Assembly (NCBI GenBank): GCA_019639235.1
Contig: JAHBSG010000002.1
Span: 1 to 64,000 of the forward strand
Direction: 5' to 3'
Origin: Acidobacteriota bacterium
Lineage (GTDB): Bacteria > Acidobacteriota > Blastocatellia > Pyrinomonadales > Pyrinomonadaceae
Length of the DNA: 64,000 nucleotides
The notes under the pieces were generated by a model, which had not been told where the DNA came from, did not search any database, and worked only from the letters and a program-made list of their open reading frames with translations. Position 1 is the first letter of the stretch; every line of letters begins with the position of its first letter. A program made the translations under genes and the position numbers. Positions 8,741 to 20,400 of this stretch are shown in pieces.

Positions 8741-9139
8741 ATGAGAAAAATGGGGCGTCGCGAGTTTGCTGCTGCTGTTGTTGCAGCAAGCTCGTACGCC
8801 CTTTTATCGCGCGGTGAGATCGTTCACGGAGGTGAAAAGATGTACGGACTGATCGGAAAAATGAAGGTCGCCGAGGGCAGACGTGACGAGCTTGTAAAGA
8901 TCCTGCTCGAGGGCACGGACAAGATGCCCGGTTGCCTGAGCTACATTATCGCCAACGATCCGGGCGACCCGAATGCTATCTGGATCACCGAAGTTTGGGA
9001 CTCAAAAACGAACCACGAAGCCTCGCTAAAGCTCCCGAGTGTCCAGGCCGCGATCGCAAAAGGCCGCCCGATGATCACGGGCTTCGGCGAGCGTTTCGAG
9101 ACCGAGCCCGTCGGCGGGCACGGCTTGTTGAGATCGTGA
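8741..9139 (+). CDS. Antibiotic-biosynthesis-monooxygenase-type (ABM) protein, two possible starts
   Basis: The longest frame is 132 residues. From residue 34 (MYGLIGKMKVAEGRRDELV) it is a single ABM-fold dimeric alpha/beta barrel, as in small quinol monooxygenases. The first 33 residues carry GRREFAAAVVAASSYALL, a Tat-like signal. An internal ATG at 8840 has an excellent GGAGGTGA site at 8828-8835, so both an exported and a cytoplasmic form are possible. It sits between rplS and rnhB, an unusual insertion into that operon. The substrate is unknown. Confidence 0.8.
   Translation: MRKMGRREFAAAVVAASSYALLSRGEIVHGGEKMYGLIGKMKVAEGRRDELVKILLEGTDKMPGCLSYIIANDPGDPNAIWITEVWDSKTNHEASLKLPSVQAAIAKGRPMITGFGERFETEPVGGHGLLRS
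8828..8835 (+). promoter_or_regulatory. Strong internal ribosome binding site
   Basis: GGAGGTGA lies 4 bases before the in-frame ATG at 8840 within the monooxygenase gene. That start would remove the twin-arginine signal and begin exactly at the ABM domain. Confidence 0.55.
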
Positions 9140-9152
9140 TAAGATTCTCTGC

Positions 9153-9788
9153 GTGAACGGATTCAAGCTGCAGGCCGAGCGGTTCGAGTGGGCGATCGGC
9201 TTTGATTTTGAGGAGCAGGCCCTGAGCGAGGGCTATCGGTTCATCGCCGGCGTTGACGAGGTCGGTCGCGGATGTCTTGCAGGGCCGGTCGTTGCGGCGG
9301 CTTGTATTCTTGACCTTGCGAAGCCGGTTCCCGCCGGGCTTAACGATTCAAAAAAACTGACAGAGAAGCGCCGCGAGGCGATCGCCGCCGAGCTTCGCGA
9401 AAGCGCCGTCGCCTTTGCCATCGGAGCGGTCGAGGCAGACGAGATCGACCGGATCAATATCCTCGAAGCAACCAAAAAAGCTATGACGCTCGCGGTCGAA
9501 GCACTTGAACCAGCCGCGGATTATTTATTGATCGACGCATTGCAACTCCGCACGCTCCGCCTGCCGCAAAAGGCCTTGATCAAGGGTGATTCCATTTCTT
9601 ATTCGATCGCGGCAGCGTCGGTGATCGCAAAGACCTACCGTGACGATCTGATGAAGCGGCTCGACGCCGAATTCCCGCAATACGGATTTGCGGGCCACAA
9701 GGGTTATGGCTCGGCTTCTCACTTTGCAGCACTTCGCAGCCACGGCCCGTGTCCCTACCACCGACTGTCCTTCAAAGGCGTGGCCTAA
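9153..9788 (+). CDS. rnhB: Ribonuclease HII
   Basis: A 211-residue protein starting with GTG. It contains FIAGVDEVGRGCLAGPVVAAA (catalytic Asp-Glu), LNDSKKLTEKRRE, SVIAKTYRDDLM and FAGHKGYGSASH, the signature blocks of RNase HII. The enzyme removes ribonucleotides and RNA primers from DNA-RNA hybrids. It ends the rpsP-trmD-rplS operon, a common arrangement. Confidence 0.96.
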   Translation: MNGFKLQAERFEWAIGFDFEEQALSEGYRFIAGVDEVGRGCLAGPVVAAACILDLAKPVPAGLNDSKKLTEKRREAIAAELRESAVAFAIGAVEADEIDRINILEATKKAMTLAVEALEPAADYLLIDALQLRTLRLPQKALIKGDSISYSIAAASVIAKTYRDDLMKRLDAEFPQYGFAGHKGYGSASHFAALRSHGPCPYHRLSFKGVA

Positions 9789-9856
9789 AAAAGGCGAAAC
9801 TTTCGAATGACTGAAATCGTAATCTGGTCAGTTCCGAGTGAACTAGAGGATTATTT

Positions 9857-11305
<1,449 letters not shown>

Positions 11306-11315
11306 ACGGACAGAC

Positions 11316-11346
11316 GGGCGGCTCGCGGAAACGGGCCGCCCTTTCG
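11316..11346 (+). terminator. Terminator between convergent genes
   Basis: GGGCGGC (11316-11322) pairs perfectly with GCCGCCC (11335-11341) around a 12-base loop, followed by TTTCGTT. It lies right after the serine hydrolase stop and before the end of the M48 gene on the other strand. Confidence 0.6.
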
Positions 11347-13272
11347 TTAGCTGTTTCGCTCAAAGATCTTTGAATTCGGGATCCTCGGGAAGACCTCTCT
11401 GATAGGGATGAACTCACCGCGAAGGAGTGCGAAATATCCGATCTCCGAATTCTCAAGCCGCGAGGCCACGGCCGAGAGCAGGTCCTCGGGCTTCATGTCG
11501 TTTGTCCGGTTCAGGAGCCCGCGTTCGCGAAGCTCGATAAAGAGCACGTGAAAAGGAACGTCAGGGAAATAATTGACCACTTTTTTGACGAGGTACAGCG
11601 CCGTGATCTCTTCGTAGTATTGGAGCTTGCGGACGATATCGCCGACCTTTTCCTCGGTCATCTCATGGCCAAGGAACGAATCCGTCACAGATATGCTCTG
11701 CCGTTCGCGTTCGGCGTTTGCGAAGTCCTCGGCCTCGCTTTCGACCGTCGCGGCATATTCCTTGGCTTCCTCGAACCGGCCCTTCGACCGAAGGAACTGA
11801 AACGCGATGTCGCTGGCGGCATAGCGCCATTTTATGTCGATCGCCATCGAACGCCGGACGTGCTCGAGACCGCTTTCGTCGTCGTTCATCAGCAGAACGC
11901 TGCCGAGCGTGTAGTGGGCCTCGGCGTTCTCGGGAAACTTCTCGACCGTTTCCCGCAGCAGCGGAAGAGCTTCGAGATTGCCCTTTCGCTCGGCGAGCAA
12001 TCCGGCCATCTCAAGCATTTCCTCGGCAGTCGAATCGCCCTCGGCGGCTTTCTTTTCGAGTTCGTCGTAGCGCTTGCGCGAGCTTTCAAAGTGGCTGTGC
12101 CGGTCGGCCCAGGTCGAAGCGATATGCTCATCCCACCGCTGTTCAAAATCGGCAATAAGCTCCGCGGCCCGCTCGCCGAGAAATTGGTCCGATGCGGAGA
12201 CCGTTGCCGTTACCGGAAGCGGCGGAAGGTCCTCGCCCGTCCAGTAGCCGAGCATCTTTAGGCGATCGGCAAGTGAGGGATGTGAGTCGTTGTAATCGGT
12301 CGGGCGTTTGACTGCGGCCAGGACCGTTTCGCGGTCGCGGTCGCTGTCAACGAATGAGAGCGAGCCGAGCATACGCGAAAAGACGTTAGGCGACGGCGTC
12401 GAGCGCTCGAGATTTTCCTCGTGGATAGTCTTCCAGAAAACGTTGTTCAGTTCTGCCCCTCGCGTTTCAAGTGCAAGCAGCGCCTCACCAAGCGGGCGAG
12501 CCCCGACGAGGCCGGCGGCATAGCTGTCCGCTTCCTTTTCGTGCTCGCGCATCAGCACAAAAGAATACGCTTGAAAATACGGGAAGAACCAATTGACGAA
12601 TTTCTCGTAAAGGAACGCGAACTTGTGATCGTTCAACTCCTGCGTTTCGATGAACCGGCCCCAGGATTCACGGAGCTGATAAGCCCATTTGCCGAAGCCG
12701 CCGTGGCGGCCGGAGATGTGCCCGATCTCGTGGGCGACAACGGCCTTGAATTGATCCGGCGTCAGCGTCTTCATTATCGGGATTCCGAGCAGCAGAAAGA
12801 CCCTTCGGCCGAACATCCCGATCCGCGGGATCGTAACGACGGCGGCATTCATTTCATCGGTGATGAGCACCTTGTCGGGGAATTTAGCTTTGAGAGCCTT
12901 GGTCGTTTCGCGGATAAAGCCGAAAAGCTCCGGGGCGTCGGCCTCTTTTATCTCGTGGCCTTCGGGTTCGGGAAACTTGGTGAAAAGCGAGCGAACCGCG
13001 CCGCCAAGAAAGCCGAAGAAAACGACCACGCCCGGAACTACGATCCACCAGAATTGGATCGCGAAGAGCAGTAGCCGGCCGAGCGACTGCGGAGCAAAGA
13101 AAAGCAGGACGAGCAGCGAAAGCGGGATTGCGATAAAGAGCAGAATGAGCCCGAAGAAATAGGCATAGCCGAGTGCCGCGAGCCCGAGGACGCGTCGCTC
13201 GTAGCCTTTCCGGTCTTGTTCGGCAAACGCCTCGAGTTCCTTGATCAGAGAGAGATATTGTTCGTACTTCAT
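11347..13272 (-). CDS. M48-family membrane metalloprotease with TPR region
   Basis: A 641-residue protein. Two membrane segments (about 35-62 and 66-95) precede the peptidase domain, which has the zinc motif H181-E-I-G-H185 (VVAHEIGHISGRH) and a downstream EKEADSYAAGLVG that supplies the third ligand. After residue 380 come helices and TPR-like units (NAEAHYTLGSVLLMNDDESG). Relatives such as HtpX and other M48B peptidases act in membrane-protein quality control; this fusion with TPRs suggests substrate or partner binding. It is read away from the MreB-like gene. Confidence 0.88.
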   Translation of the reverse strand: MKYEQYLSLIKELEAFAEQDRKGYERRVLGLAALGYAYFFGLILLFIAIPLSLLVLLFFAPQSLGRLLLFAIQFWWIVVPGVVVFFGFLGGAVRSLFTKFPEPEGHEIKEADAPELFGFIRETTKALKAKFPDKVLITDEMNAAVVTIPRIGMFGRRVFLLLGIPIMKTLTPDQFKAVVAHEIGHISGRHGGFGKWAYQLRESWGRFIETQELNDHKFAFLYEKFVNWFFPYFQAYSFVLMREHEKEADSYAAGLVGARPLGEALLALETRGAELNNVFWKTIHEENLERSTPSPNVFSRMLGSLSFVDSDRDRETVLAAVKRPTDYNDSHPSLADRLKMLGYWTGEDLPPLPVTATVSASDQFLGERAAELIADFEQRWDEHIASTWADRHSHFESSRKRYDELEKKAAEGDSTAEEMLEMAGLLAERKGNLEALPLLRETVEKFPENAEAHYTLGSVLLMNDDESGLEHVRRSMAIDIKWRYAASDIAFQFLRSKGRFEEAKEYAATVESEAEDFANAERERQSISVTDSFLGHEMTEEKVGDIVRKLQYYEEITALYLVKKVVNYFPDVPFHVLFIELRERGLLNRTNDMKPEDLLSAVASRLENSEIGYFALLRGEFIPIREVFPRIPNSKIFERNS

Positions 13273-13366
13273 TGCAGGGAGCCACCGGGGGCAAGGAAAA
13301 ATTTTTCTGGGAGTTTACCAGACTTCAGGGCGAAATTGGAAGCATTTTTTCGAACAGACCCGAAGT

Positions 13367-14440
13367 CTACGCTTCGAACGGTATCTCGGCGTCGCGGAGT
13401 ACGTTCATTTCATTGGCCGTAACTCGGTCGAGCAGCTTTTGATCCTCGAACATCTTTACTAGCCCCTTGACGGTCGCGTAACGCGGTTCATCGGCAACGG
13501 TAACGGCTAGATTTATGTAGGAGCGAAGATACTGGTCGAGCCCATCGAGCAGCGAGCCGCCGCCGGTCAGAATGACTCCGCGGTCGTAGATATCGGCCGC
13601 GACCTCGGGCCGGAGCTCGGTGAGAGTGTCCTTAATAAGCTGAGCGATGCGACGGACGACGCCTTCAACGACCGGGTAAAGCTCGCCGATAGTTACGTCA
13701 ACCGCGGCCGGGCTTCCGGTCTGCACGTCACGTCCGCGAACCTCGATCGATTTTGAAATATCGTCCGGCAGGAACGTCGAGACGAACGAGGTCTTGAGCA
13801 TCTCGGTCGTTTCATCACCGACCTGAATGCCGCGATGGCGGCGGAGATGCGTGGCGATGGCGTCGTTGATCTCATGGCTCCCGTGGCGTTCGCTCGTCGA
13901 GGTTACGATCGAGCCCTTGGCGACTATCGCGATGTTAGTAGAGCCCGCTCCGTAATCGATGATCGCCGAGGCACGCTTATCGCTCGGAAGAACGCCGACG
14001 CCAAATGCCGCTGCAAGGCCCTCTTCCATCATAAAGACCTTGCCGATACCGGCATCTTCGGCGGCGTTAAGAAGAGCACGCTGCTCGACGTGTGTGACGT
14101 CGGAGACCATGCTCATAACCGCCTGGATGGCGAGGTTCGAGCCGCCCGATTTTGCCTTGCGGACAAAGTGGGCAAGCATCTTTTTGGTGCGTTCAAAGTC
14201 GGCGACGACGCCTCCGATCAGTGGGGCCTTGACGACAATGTCGCGGCCCTCGCGGCCCGACATATCCGCAGCTTCCTGGCCAAAGGCGACGATCTCTTCC
14301 GTCAGCTCGTTTATCGCGACGAGCGAGGGCTCATCGAGCACGACACCGCGGTCCTTTACAGCGATGATCGTGCTGGCCGTTCCGAGGTCGATCGCCATCG
14401 AATCGGTCACGAGCTTTTTAAGTGACGAGATCTTAAGCAT
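13367..14440 (-). CDS. MreB-like actin-family cytoskeletal protein
   Basis: A 357-residue actin-fold ATPase. The phosphate-1 motif is MAIDLGTASTIIAVKDRGVV, with IIDYGAGSTNIAIVAKG for phosphate 2 and GVILTGGGSLLDGLDQYL for the adenosine motif. MreB forms membrane filaments that guide lateral wall synthesis. The sequence is divergent from core MreB (ASTII for ANTLV) and no mreC, mreD, pbp2 or rodA is adjacent, so it may be a second paralogue. It has its own promoter just upstream. Confidence 0.85.
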   Translation of the reverse strand: MLKISSLKKLVTDSMAIDLGTASTIIAVKDRGVVLDEPSLVAINELTEEIVAFGQEAADMSGREGRDIVVKAPLIGGVVADFERTKKMLAHFVRKAKSGGSNLAIQAVMSMVSDVTHVEQRALLNAAEDAGIGKVFMMEEGLAAAFGVGVLPSDKRASAIIDYGAGSTNIAIVAKGSIVTSTSERHGSHEINDAIATHLRRHRGIQVGDETTEMLKTSFVSTFLPDDISKSIEVRGRDVQTGSPAAVDVTIGELYPVVEGVVRRIAQLIKDTLTELRPEVAADIYDRGVILTGGGSLLDGLDQYLRSYINLAVTVADEPRYATVKGLVKMFEDQKLLDRVTANEMNVLRDAEIPFEA

Positions 14441-14458
14441 ACTTGCGGCGTTTGAAAG

Positions 14459-14488
14459 ATTATACGGGTAATCGGGCCGGGGCGTAAA
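14459..14488 (-). promoter_or_regulatory. Promoter of the MreB-like gene
   Basis: On the minus strand the -35 box TTTACG (14488-14483) and a perfect -10 box TATAAT (14464-14459) are 18 bases apart; the start codon follows 18 bases later. Confidence 0.6.
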
Positions 14489-14506
14489 GAGAAATCTTGC
14501 CGATGC

Positions 14507-16279
14507 TTACGCCCAGCGAACTTCGAGCACCTTTACGGGCTCTACGCGGTTTTTGACGGTGAGCGGGTCCAAAACGTTTACCGGAATTCTTCCGCCGCTT
14601 GCTTCGTGGGCGGCTTCGGTCATTATGATCTGGCCGCCTTTGGCGATGTCCTGAAGCCGTGCGGCAAGATTTACGGTGTCGCCGATGGCCGTGTATTCAG
14701 ACCGTTTTTCCGAGCCGATATAGCCTACGGTCGCAACACCGGTGTGGAGCCCGATGCCGACGGAGATCTCGCTGAGGCCTTCGTGGCGAAGTTCGTCGTT
14801 GAGCGTGCGGAGGCGCTTCTGCATTTTTACGGCGGCCTTTACGGCATTGAGGGCGTCTTCTTCCGAAACGTTAGGTGCTCCAAAAAGTGCCATCAACCCA
14901 TCGCCAATATATTTATCAAGCGTTCCGCCGTGTTCGAAGATGATCTCGCTCATCGCCGAGAAATAGCGGTTGAGCAAGCCGACGATCTTCTCCGGATTCT
15001 CCTTTTCGGAGATCGACGTAAAGCCGCGGATATCGGCAAAGAGCACGGTGATCTTTTGATTCACGCCGCCGAGCCGGAACGACTGCGGATTTTCGAGAAG
15101 CTGTTTGACGACGTACTCAGGCATGAAGCGGCTGTAATTTGCCCGGGCGACCTCTTCGCGGGCAAGCCGGTTGTGTGCCTTAACGGTCTCGACCGTCATC
15201 GCAGCCTGGGCGGCGACGGCACCGATCATTTCAAGGTGGTCCTTGGTAAATGCGGCAAAGGGATCAAGCCGATCTGCGTAAATGACGCCGTGAACGTTGT
15301 TTTCCGTTATCAGCGGAGCGCAGATGGTCGAGCGGACGCCCTGTGAGACTATCGACTCAGCTCCGGAGAACTGCTCATCGGCCCGAGCGTCCTGCGAGAG
15401 CAGAGCGACGCGGTCGCGCATCACCTTCTGCGTGATGGTGCGGCTGACGGTCATGTTCTCGGTCAGCTTGGCGATCTTGTCGTCGCGGGTCTTAACGGCG
15501 ACGGGATTGAGGCTAAAATCGAGGATGCGGCCATCGAGCGTTTCATCCGCAAGTAGGGCGACGACGCGGTCGGCCGGCGTTCCGCGGAAGATGAGGTCCG
15601 TCGCCTTTCCGAATACATCGCCGAGGTCAAAGACGCTGCCGAGCGTCTTGCTCATCTCGTAGAGAAGCTCAAGCATCTTTGCCTTTCGGCGAAGGTCCTT
15701 GATCTCATCGGGCGTCGCCATCGCATTTTCCATCGAGAGGTGCGATTGCCGTCCGATGATCTCCTTTGCCGAGATAAGAAGCTGCGTTTGGCCTAGCGGT
15801 TCGTCTCCAAAGGCAACGCCGCCGGGCATATCGACCACCGTCGGGGCAGTCTCCGAGCCGCCCCGGGCGACACTCGGGTTGACGAGAACGGAACGCGGAG
15901 CGACAAGAGCGGGTTCGACGCTGGCGTCGGCAACGGTGTCGCCATAAACAAGCCGTGATTCACCGATCATTATCGAATCGCCCGGTTCGAGCACTTTCTC
16001 GAGCATCGGCGAGCCGTTGACGAAAACGTGATTGACGCTGCGAGACAACTGGCCATTATCAATGAAGCCATCGATCAGCTTGTAACCCGAACCTTCGGCC
16101 ACGATATGAGCGTGTTTTCGGGAAACACGGCGGTCATTGAGGACGATGTCGTTGTCCTTTGACCTGCCGATAGTTGCAAGGGCACCGGGCAGCAGGCGAA
16201 ACTCGCGCATGTCGCCGTTCGGTTCGGTAATTTTTAAGTAGGCTCCCACGTCTGCTTTAATTGTAAGGACAACCGGCAA
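14507..16279 (-). CDS. FHA-GAF-class III adenylate/guanylate cyclase
   Basis: About 590 residues from the TTG at 16279 (a GTG at 16249 also fits; an open frame to 16432 would overlap the divergent gene). Order: an FHA domain (ATIGRSKDNDIVLNDRRVSRKHAHI) that binds phosphothreonine, a linker, a GAF domain (about 215-375), and the cyclase catalytic domain with VLFADIRGFTSISE and DKYIGDGLMALFGAPN, holding both metal-binding Asp residues. It should make cAMP (or cGMP) in response to a phosphoprotein and a small ligand. The start region carries a palindrome (16289-16310), which makes the true N-terminus uncertain. Confidence 0.88.
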   Translation of the reverse strand: MPVVLTIKADVGAYLKITEPNGDMREFRLLPGALATIGRSKDNDIVLNDRRVSRKHAHIVAEGSGYKLIDGFIDNGQLSRSVNHVFVNGSPMLEKVLEPGDSIMIGESRLVYGDTVADASVEPALVAPRSVLVNPSVARGGSETAPTVVDMPGGVAFGDEPLGQTQLLISAKEIIGRQSHLSMENAMATPDEIKDLRRKAKMLELLYEMSKTLGSVFDLGDVFGKATDLIFRGTPADRVVALLADETLDGRILDFSLNPVAVKTRDDKIAKLTENMTVSRTITQKVMRDRVALLSQDARADEQFSGAESIVSQGVRSTICAPLITENNVHGVIYADRLDPFAAFTKDHLEMIGAVAAQAAMTVETVKAHNRLAREEVARANYSRFMPEYVVKQLLENPQSFRLGGVNQKITVLFADIRGFTSISEKENPEKIVGLLNRYFSAMSEIIFEHGGTLDKYIGDGLMALFGAPNVSEEDALNAVKAAVKMQKRLRTLNDELRHEGLSEISVGIGLHTGVATVGYIGSEKRSEYTAIGDTVNLAARLQDIAKGGQIIMTEAAHEASGGRIPVNVLDPLTVKNRVEPVKVLEVRWA

Positions 16280-16288
16280 ATGTTGAAA

Positions 16289-16310
16289 GCGGGCAGGCGG
16301 GCTTGCCCGC
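16289..16310 (+). repeat. GC-rich palindrome between divergent genes
   Basis: GCGGGCA (16289-16295) pairs with TGCCCGC (16304-16310) around GGCGGGCT. It lies between the cyclase start and the cysteine desulfurase start and has the look of the other palindromic repeats here. Confidence 0.55.
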
Positions 16311-16326
16311 GTTTCGTACCACAACG

Positions 16327-17484
16327 ATGCAAGAGACCATCTATTTTGACAACAACGCGACGACGCGGCCGTTCCCGGAGGTTGCCGAGGCGATGGCTCC
16401 ATTTCTTGGAGGGCATTTCGGCAATCCGTCATCCTCGCACCACGTCGGGCGAGCGGTTAGGCAGGCGATAGGCGATGCTCGGGAAAGCGTCGCCGGGCTT
16501 ATCGGGGCTGCTGCGGCGGATGAGATCGTCTTCACCTCGGGCGGGACCGAAAGCGATAATTGGGCCATTCTCGGCGCCCTCAGGGCAATGCCCGAGCGGC
16601 GGCATATCGTAACGACGGCGGTCGAGCACGAGGCCGTTCGGAAGCTCTGCGACCGGCTTGAACTTGACGGCTACGAAGTGTCGCGTATCGGCGTTGATTG
16701 CGAAGGGCGGTTGGACGTAGAGGCGTTGCTCGAAAGCCTTCGGCCTGATACGGCGGTCGTTTCGGTGATGACGGCGAACAACGAGACCGGCGTTCTTTTT
16801 CCGATCGCCGATATCGCCGCTGCTGTCCGCAAACGTTCGGACGCGCTGATCCATTCGGACGGCGTGAACGCCGCGGGGAAGGTCTCGATCGACCTAAAAC
16901 AGACAGCGATCGATCTCTTTTCGATCTCGGCCCATAAGTTCCACGGGCCGAAGGGTGTTGGTGCCCTTTATATCCGCAGCGGCGTCGAGCTTCCGGGTAT
17001 CGCAGTCGGCGGCGGGCAGGAAAGCGGCCGGCGTGCCGGGACGGAAGCCGTGCATCAGATCGTCGGAATGGGCGTCGCTGCAAGGCTTGCGGCGGACCTC
17101 ACGCCGATGCAAAAGGTCGCCGAACTTCGCGACCGGCTTGAAGGTGAGTTGCTGGGCCGCGTTCCGAACGCCTTTCGCAACGGTGCGGCCGGCGAACGGC
17201 TTCCAAACACCGCGAACATCTCATCTGCCGATACGAATGGCGAATCGATACTTGCTTTGTTGGATGTAGCGGGCATCTGCGTTTCGACCGGTTCAGCCTG
17301 TAATGCTGAGACGCAGGAAGCCTCGGCCGTGCTTAAGGCGATGGACATTCCCTACTCGCGAGCGATGGGCTCGATCCGCTTTTCGCTCGGCAGGTTCAAT
17401 ACGGAAGAAGAGGTTGAAAGAGTGATCGCCGCGACCGTCGATGCGGTCGAACGTCTCAGAAAGCTTTCCGGAATCACCGCCTAG
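16327..17484 (+). CDS. Cysteine desulfurase, NifS/IscS family
   Basis: A 385-residue PLP enzyme that takes sulfur from cysteine for Fe-S clusters or thiolation. It starts MQETIYFDNNATT, has the PLP lysine in FSISAHKFHGPKGVGALY, the GGGQESGRRAGTE loop and the catalytic cysteine in STGSACNAET. The ATG at 16327 is chosen because the family begins a few residues before YFDNNATT. No iscU, nifU or tRNA thiolase is adjacent. Its stop overlaps the stop of the sigma-54 activator gene on the other strand by a shared CTAG. Confidence 0.93.
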   Translation: MQETIYFDNNATTRPFPEVAEAMAPFLGGHFGNPSSSHHVGRAVRQAIGDARESVAGLIGAAAADEIVFTSGGTESDNWAILGALRAMPERRHIVTTAVEHEAVRKLCDRLELDGYEVSRIGVDCEGRLDVEALLESLRPDTAVVSVMTANNETGVLFPIADIAAAVRKRSDALIHSDGVNAAGKVSIDLKQTAIDLFSISAHKFHGPKGVGALYIRSGVELPGIAVGGGQESGRRAGTEAVHQIVGMGVAARLAADLTPMQKVAELRDRLEGELLGRVPNAFRNGAAGERLPNTANISSADTNGESILALLDVAGICVSTGSACNAETQEASAVLKAMDIPYSRAMGSIRFSLGRFNTEEEVERVIAATVDAVERLRKLSGITA

Positions 17485-20400
17485 GCGGCTTTTTCGATGC
17501 CGTAGCGTGAGAGCTTGAGATAAAGCCCGCGGCGGGTCAACCCGAGTTCGTTCGCAACGCGGGAGATGTTCCAGTTGTGGCGTGAAAGGGCCGCCTTGAT
17601 CATTTGCATCTCAAGCTCGCCGACAGCTTCCTCGAGCGTCGTGCCGGTCGAAAGATTGGCGAAAGGCATTATCGGGCTGTTGAATGACGTGATCGGCTTT
17701 GCCTCGGCGGCGGGCTCGCCGAAGGTCGTTATCGGTTTGGCCGAACGCCGAAGTTCGGGCGAAAGGTGCTCGGGCGTTATAACGTCTCCGTCCTCGGCGC
17801 GGGCAACTATCCGCTGGATCTCATTGCAGAGTTGGCGAACATTTCCTTCCCAATTGCAGACCATTAGGAGGTCGACCGTCTGCGGCGTAAACGTCACATC
17901 GCGTTTATTGAACTTTTCGGAGTAGTGGCTGATGTAGTAATTCACCATCGGCGGTATCTCCGAGCGGCGTTCGCGGAGCGGCGGAACCCGCAGGCGAATG
18001 ACGTTGAGCCGATAGAAAAGATCCTCGCGGAAGCTGCCCTCGGCAACCTTTTCCTCAAGCGGCATATTGGTCGCGGCGATGACGCGAACATCGACCTTGA
18101 TCGGCCGCTTCTCGCCGATCGGCTGAACCTCGCCTTCCTGGAGAAAGCGAAGCAGCTTCGGCTGAACGTCGAGTGGCAGGTCGCCGATCTCATCGAGAAA
18201 AAGCGTTCCGCCATCGGCCGAGCGGATGATGCCCGGCGAATCTGTGACGGCTCCGGTAAATGCTCCGCGTTTGTAACCGAAAAGGTGGCCTTCGGCAAGC
18301 TCCTTCGGAACGGCCGTGCAGTTAAAGGGAATGAATACCTTGTCCTTGCGGCTTGAAAGCGTATGGATCGCCCGCGAGACGAGTTCCTTACCGGTGCCGG
18401 ATTCGCCGGTGACGAGCACGGTCACATCCGACGAACGGATCTTGTAGATCTCCTCAACGAGCGAGGTCATCGCGGGCGATGAGTGAATGAAGCCGGGCAT
18501 CACGCCCGTCGAGGCATGCGAGCCCGTTTCCTGTTCGGCCGGCCGCGAACGCTCGCGGGAACGAAGGTCGATGACGTCAAGCCCGAGCTCGACCACCTTG
18601 ATCAGCGGCTGAAGCGGGCTGCCGTCCGAGAGCTTTGCCGAGGCGGCGGGGCTTATCATAACGGCGGCCGCCGGAGCTCCGGAGGGTTTTAGCTCAAGAA
18701 CGGCGACGTTCTTCGAACGCTCAAAGGCCTTTGCGGTGCCGGCGTGCTCCGACTTTTCGTACTGAGCGACGAGCTCGGCGCTGTCCGAGGGGGCGATGCC
18801 GTGCGTGATGAAGGGCCGCAGCCGCTTCTTATCGTTCATCTCGGCGATCACGATCCTTTTCGCCGAAGTCTCCTGCTGCAGAACGGCCATCAACTCGCGG
18901 AAGAGGAGTTCACGCGACGCGGTCGCCTCGGCAAGCCGAACCATCAAGAGCTGAGAGACGACCGAATTTGAACGGGCGGGCTCGGTCCGTACAGGCAGTG
19001 TTTTTCTCGCCGCGGCAATGGACTCGGCATGTTTGAGGCGTTCATCGAGCCCGAGCTTTTTGAAGATGTCCTTTGCCGCCTCAAGGTGGCGCATCGCTTG
19101 CTCGTTGCGATCGGGCGGCAGGTATTCGGCAAGCAGAAGATGAGCCTCGGCGATGTGGTAAGTGTCGTTCGCGGTCTCAAATATCGTCAGCGAGCGGTTG
19201 AAATGGTGAACTGCCATTTCGATATCGCCCGCACTTGTCGACGCCAAACCGCGTATTCGCTGGACGTTTCCGAAGACGTAAAAATCGGACTCCGGGTCGC
19301 TCGCTTCGACCATTGCGATGGCGTTCTCAAATTCGGCAGTGCGTTCAAGCCGCAGCATTGCCTCGGCAAGGACAAGGCCCGCCATCTTCGCGTAATGTTT
19401 GTCGCCTATGCGTCCGCTTAGCTCGATAGTTTCGCGGGCGGTCGCGGCCGCTTTTTCATTTTCGCCCTCGGCCAGCAAGCACCGCGAAAGATTGCGGAGT
19501 GCCTGTGCCTCGTACCATTCACGTTTGTGCTCGCGGGCGGCAGTCACAGCCTGCGACAGAAGGCTCCGCGCTTCGCGGAGGTCTCCGCGGAGGATCTTCA
19601 TCTCACCGAGGCTGTCAAGAATTCCGGCGATGTGGGCGTGGTTCGACTCGATGGCGAGGTCAAGAGCCCGCTTGATCCGCTCCTCCGCACGGTTCCAATC
19701 GCCGACATGCATCAGATGCATCCCGAGGTTGTTGTAGGCGATGACCGAGTTAAGAACGTGCTCGGTTTGATCAAAGAAGGTGATCGATCGCTCAAGGCAT
19801 TCGATGCCCTCTTGGGCCCGTCGCAGAAATGAATAGGCGCCGGACATATCGGTATAGAGCTTTCCGAGCATGAAGGGAGCCGAGCGGTCGCCGATTATCT
19901 TGATGCCCAGGTCGAAATACTGCAGGGCCTCTTCGCTGTTGCCTTCTTGATGGTAGCTGATCGCTATCTCGCGATAAGCCTCGGCCATACCTAGCCAATC
20001 ACCCGCCGCACGGAGCGGTTCGAGCGCGGCATTGGCGTGGTCTCGGCAGATGTTTGATTCGTTGAGCTTGCGGTAAACGCGGGCAAGGCCGATGTGGATC
20101 TGGCCATTTAGCTGCGTCAGCTCTTCGGCCTTTGCCGTTTCGAGCGTTTCCTTAAGGAGCGTTACGGCCTTCGGGTGATCGCCGAGATTGTTGTAGGCGA
20201 TGGCGAGTTGTGTCATCACCCGGATGCGGATCTCGCGGCTGAGGCGGTCGAGGTTCTCGCGGTCCTCGTATGGGCGGATCGCTTCGAGCGATTCCTTATA
20301 GCGGCCGACCGTCTCAAGCGTAAAAGAATGAAGCCGTTTGAGGCTCGCCAGGTCGTCGTCCGTGTGTGGGTAAGCGGCGATCGCGTCAACGACGATACGC

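Noticed and set aside
15951..16432. Longer N-terminus of the cyclase starting at 16432
   Set aside because: It would cover the divergent cysteine desulfurase start and reads low-complexity Arg/Pro/Ser sequence from a palindrome; the FHA domain begins after 16279.
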